From: Klebsiella quasipneumoniae subsp. quasipneumoniae
GTDB lineage: Bacteria > Pseudomonadota > Gammaproteobacteria > Enterobacterales > Enterobacteriaceae
Reading direction: 5' to 3'
DNA: 64,000 nucleotides
Assembly: GCF_020525925.1 (NCBI RefSeq)
Contig: NZ_CP084876.1
Location: 4,650,001 to 4,714,000, forward strand
The translations under genes were made by a program, and so were the position numbers. This document shows, piece after piece, positions 50,515-59,787 of the stretch; the first letter of the stretch is position 1, and every line of letters begins with the position of its first letter. The notes under the pieces are model-generated. The model was not told the origin of the DNA. It saw only the letters and a list, made by a program, of their open reading frames with translations, and ran no database searches.

Positions 50515-51969
50515 ATGAGTAAAAACATAATGCACAGTCGGCATGATGAATATCATAAATTAACCCGCGGAGAACGAATTGGTTATGGCATGGGCGACTT
50601 TGCGCAAAACCTGGTTTTCGGCACAATTGGGGGTTTTCTGGCTTTGCATATGCTGACGGTAAATACCATCAGCACGGCAACGGCAGGATTTATTTTTCTT
50701 TTTGTCCGCATAATTAACGTGTTTTGGGATCCGATGGTCGGCACCTACGTGGATAAACGAACCTCGAAAGCAGGGAAATATCGTCCGTGGCTGTTACGAG
50801 CCGGCGTGCCGCTGGTGATCCTCTCGGCATTACTGTTCGCGCCCATCCCCGGAGTGAAAGGTTCGGTGGCTTTCGCCTTTATTATTTATCTGGCGCTGGA
50901 CCTGGTTTATTCCTTAGTCAATATTCCCTATGGCTCATTGAATGCGTCGCTGACCCGCGACCCGGAATCGATCGATAAGCTCACCAGTACCCGCATGATG
51001 CTGGCCAACAGCGCCAACCTGCTGGTCTATACCCTGTTCCCGATGTTTGTGCAGATGGCGGCGCCGAAAGATCGCAGCCTGAAAGACACCGGCTTTTTTG
51101 GCCTTGAGCTGAATCTGGGGAATTATGCCGATCCGTCGGCAAATTACGCCTGGTTTGGCGTGTACGCCATCTATATGATCATCGGCGCGGTGGCTCTGTT
51201 TATCTGTTATAAATTCACCAAAGAACGCGTTGTCGCGACCGCCGAGCAGACCGCCAACGTCAAAACCACCGACCTTTTCCACGAGCTCCGACATAACCGC
51301 CCGCTGGTGATCCTCGGCATGTTCTTTATGCTGGCCTTTACCTTCATGTTCTTCATGAACACCGTTAACGGCTTCTTCAACCAGTACGTCGTCGGCCACT
51401 CCGAATGGATGGGCGCGGTGGGTCTCGTCGCGTCTATTCCCGGCATCGCCTTCCCGATTTTCTGGCCGAAACTGAAAAAAATCTTTGGTAAAAAAGGCTT
51501 CTTCCATCTGTTCCTCGCCATGTTCATCGTCGGCGAACTGCTGACCTACGTCTGGTCCCGCGAAGGGATGCACGACGCGCTGTGGCTGGCCTACATCGCC
51601 ACCTTTATTAAACAGTGGGGCTTAACCTCCGCCACCGGCTTTATGTGGGCGCTGGTACCGGAAGTCATCGCGTACGGCGAATTAAAATCTGGCAAACGCA
51701 ATGCCGCCATTATCAATGCCATTATGGGACTCTTCTTCAAGATCGGCTTCACCATCGGCGGCGCGATCCCGCTGTGGCTGCTGGCGGTGTATGGCTTTAA
51801 TGAAAGCGGCGCCGTGCAGAGCGCCAGCGCCATCGACGGGATCATTATGACCGCGGTGTGGATCCCAATTGCGCTGGCCGCTATTTCGATGGTGATCATG
51901 CAGGTTTATCCGATCTCCGATAAACATGTTACCGACATCAACCGTCAGCTGGATGAGATCCGCGTGTAG
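50515..51969 (+). CDS. GPH-family sugar:cation symporter (XynT/YagG-like)
   Basis: This 484-residue glycoside-pentoside-hexuronide symporter of the MelB/XylP type has 12 helices. Family landmarks near the N-terminus are RIGYGMGDFAQNLVFGTIGGF and IINVFWDPMVGTYVDKRTSK, with GKYRPWLL next. ATG 50515 is preferred (GGAG at 50501-50504); the longer frame upstream lacks support. It lies upstream of a GH43 beta-xylosidase and divergent from xylA, so xylobiose or xylosides are the probable substrates, with Na+ or H+ as coupling ion. Confidence 0.87.
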   Translation: MSKNIMHSRHDEYHKLTRGERIGYGMGDFAQNLVFGTIGGFLALHMLTVNTISTATAGFIFLFVRIINVFWDPMVGTYVDKRTSKAGKYRPWLLRAGVPLVILSALLFAPIPGVKGSVAFAFIIYLALDLVYSLVNIPYGSLNASLTRDPESIDKLTSTRMMLANSANLLVYTLFPMFVQMAAPKDRSLKDTGFFGLELNLGNYADPSANYAWFGVYAIYMIIGAVALFICYKFTKERVVATAEQTANVKTTDLFHELRHNRPLVILGMFFMLAFTFMFFMNTVNGFFNQYVVGHSEWMGAVGLVASIPGIAFPIFWPKLKKIFGKKGFFHLFLAMFIVGELLTYVWSREGMHDALWLAYIATFIKQWGLTSATGFMWALVPEVIAYGELKSGKRNAAIINAIMGLFFKIGFTIGGAIPLWLLAVYGFNESGAVQSASAIDGIIMTAVWIPIALAAISMVIMQVYPISDKHVTDINRQLDEIRV

Positions 51970-52026
51970 TTAAAAAATTATAAATCAGACCGATTCGTCA
52001 CTTTCCATTTTAAAAGGTGTAATGAA

Positions 52027-53706
52027 ATGTCACTTATTCAAAACCCGATATTACGCGGCTTTAATGCCGACCCCAGTATTATTCGCGTCGAGGATACGTA
52101 CTATATTGCCAACTCGACGTTTGAGTGGTTTCCGGGCGTGCGTTTACATGAGTCGAAAGACCTGAAAAACTGGAACCTGCTGCCTTCGCCGCTCTCCACC
52201 ACCACCCTGCTGGACATGAAGGGCAACCCCTCCTCCGGCGGCATTTGGGCGCCGGCGCTCTCCTGGGCCGACGGACAATTCTGGTTGGTGTATACCGATG
52301 TGAAGGTCACCGAAGGCGCCTTCAAAGACATGACCAACTACCTGACCACCGCGAAGGATATTCGGGGCCCGTGGAGCGACCCGATCAAGCTGAACGGCGT
52401 CGGGTTTGACGCCTCGCTGTTCCATGACGACGATGGCCGGAAATATATCGTCCAGCAAACCTGGGATCACCGGGAGTACCATCACCCCTTCGATGGCATT
52501 ACCTTAACGGAGCTGGATACCAACACGCTGAAGTTAATGCCGGAAACCGCGCGCACCATCTACCGCGGCACCGCCGTGGCGCTGGTCGAGGGGCCGCACC
52601 TCTATAAACTGAACGGCTACTACTATCTGTTTGCCGCCCAGGGCGGCACCGTGTTTACCCACCAGGAGGTGGTGGCGCGGTCGAAAACCCTCGAGGCCGA
52701 CAGCTTTGAAACCGAGCCGGGCGACGTGTTCTTAACCAACGTCGACACCCCGGACAGCTACATCCAGAAACAGGGCCATGGCGCGCTGGTCTCCACCCCG
52801 GAAGGCGAATGGTATTACGCCTCGCTCTGCGCCCGGCCGTGGAATCGCCCGGGGGAATCCATCTACGACCCGCGCGGCTGGTCAACCCTCGGCCGGGAAA
52901 CCGCGATCCAGAAAGTGTACTGGGATGACGAGGGCTGGCCGCGTATTGAAGGCGGTCACGGCGGGAAAACCTTCGTCGAAGGGCCGAAAGACGCCATCTT
53001 CACCGAAAGCGCCAGCGATAATAGCCAGCAGGATGACTTTACGTCGCCAGCGCTCGACCCGAACTGGAATACCCTGCGGGTGCCGTTTACGGCCAAAATG
53101 GGCACCACCGGTAACGGCAAATTAACCTTAATCGGCCAGGGTTCGTTAGCCAATACGCATGACCTGTCGCTGATTGCCCGCCGCTGGCAGGCCTTCTATT
53201 TTGACGCCGCGGTGAAGGTGAAATTCGAGCCCTTCAGCTACCAGCAGATGGCCGGGTTAACGAATTACTATAACGACCGCCACTGGAGCTTCGTCTTCCT
53301 GACCTGGAATGAAATTAACGGCAAGGTCATCGAAGTCGGCGAAAATAACCGCGGGAAATACACGTCGTACCTGAAAGATAACGCCATCAAGGTGCCGGAC
53401 GGCGTGGAATACGTCTGGTTCAGGACCAAAGTCCGCAAGCAGACCTACAGCTATGAATACAGCTTCGATGGCGTGACGTTCACCGAGATCCCGGTCCAGC
53501 TGGATGCCGCGGTGCTGTCCGATGACTATGTGTTGCAGAGCTACGGCGGGTTCTTTACCGGGGCGTTCGTCGGCCTGGCGGCGGTAGACTACGCCGGGTA
53601 CGGTACCCAGGCTGAGTTTTATCAGTTCGAGTATCAGGAGCTGGGCGATAGCTTAGCGGCCGATGGCAGCTACAGCTGGGAGGCTGGCGAGACGCGGGAT
53701 AAGTAA
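52027..53706 (+). CDS. GH43 beta-xylosidase
   Basis: This 559-residue glycoside hydrolase family 43 enzyme hydrolyses xylobiose and short xylo-oligosaccharides to xylose, in the cytoplasm since no signal peptide is seen. The five-bladed propeller begins ILRGFNADPSIIRVEDTYY, containing the catalytic base Asp in NADPS; LVEGPHLYKLNGYYYLF carries the acid Glu, and GFDASLFHDDDG the pKa-modulating Asp. The C-terminal half (about 335-535) is the beta-sandwich domain of this subfamily. It follows the symporter by 57 bp in the same operon. Confidence 0.9.
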   Translation: MSLIQNPILRGFNADPSIIRVEDTYYIANSTFEWFPGVRLHESKDLKNWNLLPSPLSTTTLLDMKGNPSSGGIWAPALSWADGQFWLVYTDVKVTEGAFKDMTNYLTTAKDIRGPWSDPIKLNGVGFDASLFHDDDGRKYIVQQTWDHREYHHPFDGITLTELDTNTLKLMPETARTIYRGTAVALVEGPHLYKLNGYYYLFAAQGGTVFTHQEVVARSKTLEADSFETEPGDVFLTNVDTPDSYIQKQGHGALVSTPEGEWYYASLCARPWNRPGESIYDPRGWSTLGRETAIQKVYWDDEGWPRIEGGHGGKTFVEGPKDAIFTESASDNSQQDDFTSPALDPNWNTLRVPFTAKMGTTGNGKLTLIGQGSLANTHDLSLIARRWQAFYFDAAVKVKFEPFSYQQMAGLTNYYNDRHWSFVFLTWNEINGKVIEVGENNRGKYTSYLKDNAIKVPDGVEYVWFRTKVRKQTYSYEYSFDGVTFTEIPVQLDAAVLSDDYVLQSYGGFFTGAFVGLAAVDYAGYGTQAEFYQFEYQELGDSLAADGSYSWEAGETRDK

Positions 53707-53717
53707 AAGAGAGCGGG

Positions 53718-53749
53718 CCCACGCTACCGGTAAGGTAGCGTGGGGTTTG
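53718..53749 (+). terminator. Terminator after beta-xylosidase
   Basis: Perfect 11-bp stem CCCACGCTACC / GGTAGCGTGGG with a 5-nt loop (53718-53744) followed by GTTTG. The T tract is short but the stem is strong, and it ends the xylosidase operon. Confidence 0.7.
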
Positions 53750-53788
53750 TGGTGTGTTTGATGAACGTAAAGCGAGCGCTGTCGGATG

Positions 53789-54427
53789 TCAGTCTGTGGG
53801 GCGCAGCCGGGCCTTCAGCTCTTCGGGGGTAAACGGCGGATCTCGCCGGTGCAGCATCGCATGGCAGTTGGGACATACCGGGATCAGATCGGTTTCAGGG
53901 TTCAGGCGGTAGTCCTGCTTTATCCCGGCCAGCGGGATGAGATGGTGGATATGGATAAAGCCCTGGCCGATATCGCCATAGCGGCTGGCCATATCCAGAC
54001 CGCATACCTGACACTGGCAGCCATGCAGGCGAAGCGCCGCCTGACGAGCCTGACGGTCACGCTCATAGCGATTGATCACCACCTGCAACGCCGCCCCTTC
54101 CACGTACTCCATGGTCGTCTGCCCCTCATCGGGGAAAAGCGCAACCTCGTCATCGCCAGCGCCCTGCGACGCGATCGTAAATCCTTGCTCCAGTAACAGA
54201 CGCACGCATTTGGATTTAATCCCTCCGCTGAAATCCGCCGGGGTAAATTCCGTCCCCGTCGCAAGTGTGGCCGCTAACCCGACGATGGCTTTTGAAGGAT
54301 ACCGACGCCCCTCAAACTCGATCTCATACAGACACGCGCTTTTAAACTGATGCGCAACGCCTGCATCGTAAGCGCGAATGGCGGCGATGATGCATTCCCT
54401 GGATAAATGGTCCGGTAGTTTTTTCAT
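53789..54427 (-). CDS. McrA-like HNH nuclease, head domain + HNH
   Basis: This 212-residue predicted restriction nuclease has a C-terminal HNH domain with paired zinc cysteines CQVC (139/142) and CPNC (185/188) and the catalytic-region histidines IHIHHLIPL (159-162) and HAMLH (189-193). The N-terminal part (about residues 1-85, with EIEFEGRRYPSKAIVGLA) resembles the head domain of ScoMcrA-type type IV enzymes that cut modified DNA. Divergent from the second HNH gene, 179 bp apart. Specificity unknown; family assignment is from motif memory. Confidence 0.7.
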   Translation of the reverse strand: MKKLPDHLSRECIIAAIRAYDAGVAHQFKSACLYEIEFEGRRYPSKAIVGLAATLATGTEFTPADFSGGIKSKCVRLLLEQGFTIASQGAGDDEVALFPDEGQTTMEYVEGAALQVVINRYERDRQARQAALRLHGCQCQVCGLDMASRYGDIGQGFIHIHHLIPLAGIKQDYRLNPETDLIPVCPNCHAMLHRRDPPFTPEELKARLRPTD

Positions 54428-54606
54428 AAGACATAGCTATCTGATGGCGCGAAGCTTGAGTATAAATAGAAAGCTATGGGCTTTTCGAACAAATAACTGG
54501 CAGTGATAATTAAATCGCGATCCATGTAGAATCGCCGCATCTGGTAGGTTGATCGGCAAGGATTTTGCGAGCATCATCGCATTTATTTAGCTGCCGATGT
54601 AACGCT

Positions 54607-55476
54607 ATGCCCTCCAGCACGACCCTGCAACACGCGATCGAGAACATCGCCATCTGGCGCAAAGGCGAACAGCGTGCGCCGCATAAGCCACTACTGCTGC
54701 TGTACGTCCTCTCACAGTACCAGCGCGGCCATGCGCGGATGTTCGACTACGCCTCAGAGATACGCGATGAGCTGCATAGCCTGCTGGAACGCTTTGGCCC
54801 GCAGCGCCGCCAGTACCGGCCGGACATGCCCTTCTGGCGCCTGAAAGGCGACGGCTTCTGGGAGCTGCACAACAGCGAACAGTGCTCAACCCAGGGCAGC
54901 CGACAGCCGCCCGGCAAAGAGCTGGAGCTCTGTCACGTCGCCGGCGGCTTCGATGAGCCGCATTTTGCGCTACTCAACAGAAATAATAAGCTGATCAATA
55001 CCCTCGCCCATCAGATCCTCGAAGCGCATTTCCCGGAGAGTATTCAGGAAGAACTGGCTGAAGAGATGGGGTTTGATCTGCTGCAGATCCGTAAAGAGCG
55101 CGACCCGCATTTTCGCCAGCAGGTGCTGCGCGCCTATAACTATGAGTGCGCTATCTGCGGCTTCAATATGCGCCATGATAATACCTCCGTCGCCCTGGAA
55201 GCAGCCCATATTAAATGGAAGCAGCACGGCGGCCCATGCGAAATCCCTAACGGCCTGGCGCTCTGCGCGATTCACCATAAGGCTTTTGATAAAGGATCCA
55301 TTGGTCTGGATGAGGATATGCGCATCCAGGTTTCGCCGGCGGTGAACGGCGGGGGCATCGTTGGCAGGCTGTTCTGGGATTTTAATGGTAAGCCGATTAC
55401 CTTGCCGCTGGGGAAAGCATGCTATCCGCAGGAAGGGTTTGTGGCATGGCACCGGCGGGAGGTGTTCAGGGGATGA
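54607..55476 (+). CDS. Phosphorothioated-DNA-binding restriction endonuclease (SBD-HNH)
   Basis: This 289-residue type IV-like restriction enzyme has an N-terminal sulfur-binding-like domain (about residues 5-130). It carries the characteristic APHKPLLLLYVLSQYQRG and MPFWRLKGDGFWEL. The C-terminal HNH (about 165-265) has CAIC (181/184), His201 in EAAHIKW, Asn215 and CAIHHKAFDKG. Relatives bind phosphorothioate-modified DNA and cut nearby. ATG 54607 is preferred to TTG 54565, although no strong ribosome-binding site is visible. Divergent from the other HNH gene; together they look like a two-gene modified-DNA restriction locus. Confidence 0.75.
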   Translation: MPSSTTLQHAIENIAIWRKGEQRAPHKPLLLLYVLSQYQRGHARMFDYASEIRDELHSLLERFGPQRRQYRPDMPFWRLKGDGFWELHNSEQCSTQGSRQPPGKELELCHVAGGFDEPHFALLNRNNKLINTLAHQILEAHFPESIQEELAEEMGFDLLQIRKERDPHFRQQVLRAYNYECAICGFNMRHDNTSVALEAAHIKWKQHGGPCEIPNGLALCAIHHKAFDKGSIGLDEDMRIQVSPAVNGGGIVGRLFWDFNGKPITLPLGKACYPQEGFVAWHRREVFRG

Positions 55477-56162
55477 GGGGGTATGGGGATGGTGATAAGC
55501 GGGTTTCGATGTTGAGCGTAGGGTTTAGGGATTTTGAATGTGTTTCGGAGAGGATTTCGGGGTTGATCAATGATTGGTCGTGGCTAGATTAAAGGACTTA
55601 TTTATTGGTTGTTTTGATATTGATGCTTGGGAATGGGGGGAGGCCGGACTCGAACATGAAATTCAACCTCATGATTTTAAATAGTAAATAAAAAACATTT
55701 TCATTTTATACCAACATAGATACCAACACGAAAATTCATTGTTCTTCAGCATTGAACCCGGACAAACATGACTGAGTTGTATTAGCTCAAATTTGACCTG
55801 AACAGAACAGCTCGCTTAAGCCCGGCCAGTGCCTGGTTGTTGATATCTGTTGTCTGAGAGCATATCTACACTGCATGAAATCGCATGAGTCTCATGCAGT
55901 ATTTCTCACGCAAAAAACCATATGTGGTGGCTTCTGTAACGAACTACGTTCTGCATGAAAACTACTGCATTAAGTGAAGCGGGCAGGCGGGCGAGGCTAC
56001 CCACGCTGGAGAGGATTATGAGTAATTTTATTCGTTGACCTTGCTACGACGCATGTACGTTGCAAAAAATCAATATATTCCTAAACAATCGATAGACACA
56101 AGCAACGACCATCAATAGTATAAACTTCATGATAAACGCATGCTTAAAAAGGAAGTTACAGG
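55477..56162. other. Island boundary region with tRNA-like att remnant
   Basis: 686 bp with no gene. 55642-55655 (GGCCGGACTCGAAC) is the complement of a tRNA T-arm/3' segment such as GTTCGAGTCCGGCC. It is followed by repeated ATACCAACA-type words (near 55711-55730) that often lie at island ends. An inverted repeat ACTGCATGA / TCATGCAGT is at 55870-55900, and CTGCATGAAA recurs near 55951. From here the DNA turns AT-rich. I see no integrase gene, so the island junction is inferred only. Confidence 0.45.
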
Positions 56163-58088
56163 ATGAGCGGTTATTCAGTGACTTATGAAGAGAGATTTCT
56201 TTTTAAAGAAATCGGTTCAATAGCTACGAAACCTGATATTGCTATTACTGAACTTGTAGCTAACTCACATGATGCTGGCGCAACGGTAGTAAAAATAAAT
56301 ATATCTGAAACCAATCCGCAAGTCCTCACTATTGAAGATAATGGAGTAGGACTGACGAAAGAACAATTCGAAAGCAGGTGGCTTAGATTACGATACGACA
56401 GGCACAAGCATCAGGGAGCATATGTCGAATTTCCTAGCGATGCTGATGTCCAAACTAAACGTCTTGCATTTGGATGCAATGGTGTAGGGAGACATGCAGG
56501 ACTATGTTTCGATGATAATTATATAGTTGAAACATGGAAGGACTCCATCCGCAATTATTATCATTTAGCTGTATCCTCCGGTCAAAGTCCAATAAAAGTT
56601 GTTGAACACCGTAGCGAGAAATCAGCAGGTCATGGTTCTAAGATTACAGTAAATATCACTCGTAACTACGTCGATTCTGAACAAATATCAGATATTATAT
56701 CTGCAAGATTTCTTTTTAATCCAGAATTTCATGTTTATGTTAACGGCCGCAAAATCACCTTGCTAGAGCATCCTGGGGTGGTAAGAACGGAAGAAATAAA
56801 TCCAATCGGAAACATAAAAATAAAATTAACTTTAGTAGATTCTTCTGCTGCGGCTAGAACTTCAAATCAGCATGGTGTCGCTTTTTGGCTGGGTGGGAGA
56901 TTGTTAGGAAAACCTTCTTGGTATATTGCTAAAAATCAAATAATAGATGGGCGAAAGTCATTTGCCAAAAGATATACTTTAATTGCTGAGTCGAATGATC
57001 TATTCAGCTATGTTGAACCTGATTGGTCCAGCTTCAAGACAGACTTTACAACTATAGACCTTATATCTAATGAAATCGGTAGGATTCTTCGCGGCTGGTA
57101 TGTTGAGTTATCTCAAATAGACATGCAACAAGCAAAATCTACGGTAATTCAAAATCATGTTGAGGATATAAAGAGTCTAAACATTCTTGCTAGAAAGGAA
57201 CTGAATGATTTTCTAGACAATATTTTGGAGGAAAGTCCGGATGTTAAATTGGAATATTTGGAGTTGGCATTTAAAGCAGCTATAAATTTAGAGAAGTCCA
57301 GATCTGGAATTCCACTTTTGAGAAAATTAATTAGCATTTCACCTGATGATGTCGAAGCGCTGAATGTTTTTCTGGATGAATGGAATGTAACAGATGCAAT
57401 GACAATTCTTGCTGAAATTGACTCTCGCATAAAGTTAGTTGAGATGATTTCCAAGATTAGTGGTGACCATAGTGTGGATGAATTACATACTCTACATCCA
57501 CTAATCGAGAAAGCTCGTTGGGTTTTCGGTCCAGAATTCGATAGTGCCGAATATTCAAGTAACAGAGGGCTTATCAAAACTATGGAGACCATATTTAAAA
57601 AAAGTTATAAGAAAGAATGTTTTTTAAACTCATCAAAACGTCCTGATATAGTCGTAGGTAGTAATTCATCTTTAAGCATGCTTGGACTTGAGGAGTTTGA
57701 TGGTGAAATAAAAAAGACTAAGACTGTACTTTTAATTGAGCTTAAGAAAGGCGGTTTCACTATTGGTCGTGATGAGATGAATCAGGCAAGATCTTATGTG
57801 GAAGATATTTGGCATACTGGCGTAGGATCTTCACGTCCTTTTATTAAAGCATTTGTTGTTGGTGATACTATAGATAAATTTGCCAGCAAGTATCAAGCAG
57901 TTGGAAATAATGAAAATGACAAGTTTGGCGAAGTGAAAGCTATTACTTTTGATGAAATGGTTAGGACTGCACAGGCTAGGCTTTTTAATCTACGTGACAA
58001 AGTATTCCTTAGGTACGACAGCTTAGACAACGAAGCTACGATGAGCAACGTTATCAATATTCCTACACAAGATAAATTTAGCATTTAA
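56163..58088 (+). CDS. GHKL ATPase fused to PD-(D/E)xK-like nuclease (MORC-like)
   Basis: This 641-residue cytoplasmic protein has no membrane segment. The N-terminal GHKL (Bergerat) fold has the N box E30-x3-N34-x2-D37 (ELVANSHDAGA), the DxGxG box at 59-63 (IEDNGVGL) and the glycine loop FGCNGVGRHAG (103-113). A transducer-like middle follows. The C-terminal end has the PD-(D/E)xK pattern D495 (RPDIVVG) ... E526-x-K528 (LIELKKGG), then Q541 and Y545 as in Shedu/DUF4263-type nucleases. This architecture resembles prokaryotic MORC-type ATPases reported near restriction systems. Codon use is strongly AT-rich, unlike the chromosome. Function inferred: anti-phage defence. Confidence 0.72.
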   Translation: MSGYSVTYEERFLFKEIGSIATKPDIAITELVANSHDAGATVVKINISETNPQVLTIEDNGVGLTKEQFESRWLRLRYDRHKHQGAYVEFPSDADVQTKRLAFGCNGVGRHAGLCFDDNYIVETWKDSIRNYYHLAVSSGQSPIKVVEHRSEKSAGHGSKITVNITRNYVDSEQISDIISARFLFNPEFHVYVNGRKITLLEHPGVVRTEEINPIGNIKIKLTLVDSSAAARTSNQHGVAFWLGGRLLGKPSWYIAKNQIIDGRKSFAKRYTLIAESNDLFSYVEPDWSSFKTDFTTIDLISNEIGRILRGWYVELSQIDMQQAKSTVIQNHVEDIKSLNILARKELNDFLDNILEESPDVKLEYLELAFKAAINLEKSRSGIPLLRKLISISPDDVEALNVFLDEWNVTDAMTILAEIDSRIKLVEMISKISGDHSVDELHTLHPLIEKARWVFGPEFDSAEYSSNRGLIKTMETIFKKSYKKECFLNSSKRPDIVVGSNSSLSMLGLEEFDGEIKKTKTVLLIELKKGGFTIGRDEMNQARSYVEDIWHTGVGSSRPFIKAFVVGDTIDKFASKYQAVGNNENDKFGEVKAITFDEMVRTAQARLFNLRDKVFLRYDSLDNEATMSNVINIPTQDKFSI

Positions 58089-58098
58089 ATTTCACTCA

Positions 58099-58131
58099 TG
58101 AGTCAGGTGATAATAGTTATCAACTGACTCA
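58099..58131. terminator. Hairpin after the GHKL gene
   Basis: TGAGTCAG-x-TGATA-loop-TATCA-x-CTGACTCA forms a near-perfect 14-bp stem 10 bp after the stop. No U tract; it may terminate or be a regulatory palindrome. Confidence 0.5.
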
Positions 58132-58355
58132 CAAATTTCATGACGTAATAGTACAATTTATATTGTTAAGGCTGATTGTCTTTTGATACTCTAATTGAGT
58201 TGGGAGTAGGTTATTGTTACTTTCTTTGGTTGTAACTGGTCTGTCCATGAAGAAATGACTATGCTTATTCCACTAAAGATTCTTCCTGAATTGTCGATAA
58301 TTGATCCGAAAAGCCAAATTTTTTACGGAATCATCATAGTTAAGGAAAGTACATA

Positions 58356-58460
58356 TTGCTGGGTTTAATAAATAAAAAGTTAAAGTGTTTACTAATTATA
58401 ATAATAATAATGGGTTCAGGCTGTGTAACACAATCCCCATATAATTCCTCCGGCCCGTAG
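58356..58460 (+). CDS. Tiny lipoprotein-like ORF
   Basis: A 34-codon frame starting at TTG 58356 with a good AAGGAAAG 6 nt upstream encodes a hydrophobic segment (LKCLLIIIIIMGSGC) and lipobox-like MGSGC, then VTQSPYNSSGP. It resembles the start of a small lipoprotein, perhaps a truncated one. The sequences between 58132 and 58355 and between 58461 and 58596 hold only short unsupported frames. Weak call. Confidence 0.3.
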   Translation: MLGLINKKLKCLLIIIIIMGSGCVTQSPYNSSGP

Positions 58461-58675
58461 ATCAGGCATTAAAAGTTTGTGGCTTAGGATACTAATCGGA
58501 AGCTGCAATGCTTTATCGAGGTGCTGACCAGATTACTCATAAACAAGCATCTGCTGAATTTGAAACAAAGTTTAGCCAAAACCTTGAAACTCAGATTGTA
58601 AGTATCCCGGTAAAGCGGACCATTCACATTTAGAGATCTTCCTGCATACTGATTATGTTCCTGGAGGAGATAGCC

Positions 58676-58942
58676 ATGCGCAAAGCCCGATTCACCGAAC
58701 ACCAGATCATTGCCGTTCTGAAGTCCGTCGAAGCCGGACGCACCGTCAAAGATGTGTGCCGCGAAGCCGGGATTTCTGAGGCCTCGTACTACAACTGGAA
58801 AGCGAAGTTCGGCGGTATGGAAGCCTCTGATATCAAAAAGATGAAGGACCTCGAAGATGAAAACCGCCGGTTGAAACAGATGTTTGCGGACCTGAGCCTC
58901 AAGTGCCGCGCATTGAAAGACGTTATTGAAAAAAAGCTTTAA
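58676..58942 (+). CDS. IS3-family transposase OrfA
   Basis: This 88-residue OrfA has the helix-turn-helix region RFTEHQIIAVLKSVEAGRTV and SEASYYNWKAKFGG, followed by a leucine-zipper-like coiled coil (MKDLEDENRRLKQMFADLSL). ATG 58676 follows GGAGGAG. The sequence ends near the slippery AAAAAAAG at 58929-58936, where -1 frameshifting joins it to OrfB to make OrfAB transposase. Confidence 0.88.
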   Translation: MRKARFTEHQIIAVLKSVEAGRTVKDVCREAGISEASYYNWKAKFGGMEASDIKKMKDLEDENRRLKQMFADLSLKCRALKDVIEKKL

Positions 58943-58992
58943 AACCAGCGATAAAGCGTGAGCTGGTCAGCTATCTGACCGCGCAGTTTGCC

Positions 58993-59787
58993 ATGAGCTT
59001 ACGTCAGGCATGCAGGATATTGTCGCTGAGCAGGACGGTATTTCGTTATCAGCCGGATACGCAACGTGATGAGCCAGTCATTATGGCGCTGACCGTGGCG
59101 GCTGAACGCTATCCGCGATACGGATTTAAAAAGCTTTTTCAGGTGCTGCGCAGGCAGGACAAAAGCTGGAACCATAAGCGCGTTCACCGGATTTACTGCC
59201 TGCTGAAACTGAATTTTCGCCGTAAGGGAAAACAGCGTCTGCCAGTGCGCAATCCGGTTCCGCTGGTGACGCCAGAGGCGATGAACCAGAGCTGGTCCAT
59301 CGATTTTATGCACGATGCGCTGGTGTGCGGCAGACGCTTCCGGACCTTCAACGTGGTGGATGATTTTAACCGCGAAGCACTGGCGATCGAAATTGACCTG
59401 AATATCCCGGCGCAGCGAGTCGTGCGAGTGCTGGACAGGATCGTGGCAAACCGCGGATATCCGCTAAAGATGCGGATGGATAACGGTCCGGAACTGGTCT
59501 CGCTGACGCTGGCACAATGGGCAGAAGAGCATGGTGTGATGCTGGAGTTTATCAGGCCCGGCAAGCCAACGCAGAATGCCTTTATCGAACGGTTCAACCG
59601 GACATACAGAACAGAAATACTGGATTTTTATCTGTTCAGAACACTGAATGAAGCACGGGAAATTACAGAGCGCTGGCTGGCTGAATATGACGGCGAGCGC
59701 CCCCACGAATCCCTGAATAACCTGACGCCGGAAGAATACCGGCTGATGGCTGAAACCCCGGAAATCTCAAAAAGTGCGTGGAACTAA
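58993..59787 (+). CDS. IS3-family transposase OrfB
   Basis: This 264-residue OrfB carries the DDE integrase core: D in WSIDFMHDALV, D in KMRMDNGPELVS and E in NAFIERFNRTYRTE. The frame is -1 to OrfA and continues upstream to about 58930, so the functional enzyme is the frameshifted OrfAB. The catalytic triad and C-terminus (RPHESLNNLTPEEYRLM) are intact, so the element may be active. Confidence 0.88.
   Translation: MSLRQACRILSLSRTVFRYQPDTQRDEPVIMALTVAAERYPRYGFKKLFQVLRRQDKSWNHKRVHRIYCLLKLNFRRKGKQRLPVRNPVPLVTPEAMNQSWSIDFMHDALVCGRRFRTFNVVDDFNREALAIEIDLNIPAQRVVRVLDRIVANRGYPLKMRMDNGPELVSLTLAQWAEEHGVMLEFIRPGKPTQNAFIERFNRTYRTEILDFYLFRTLNEAREITERWLAEYDGERPHESLNNLTPEEYRLMAETPEISKSAWN

Noticed and set aside
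58255..58368. 37-codon frame before the IS element
   Set aside because: No ribosome-binding site, no family, overlaps a better-supported tiny frame.
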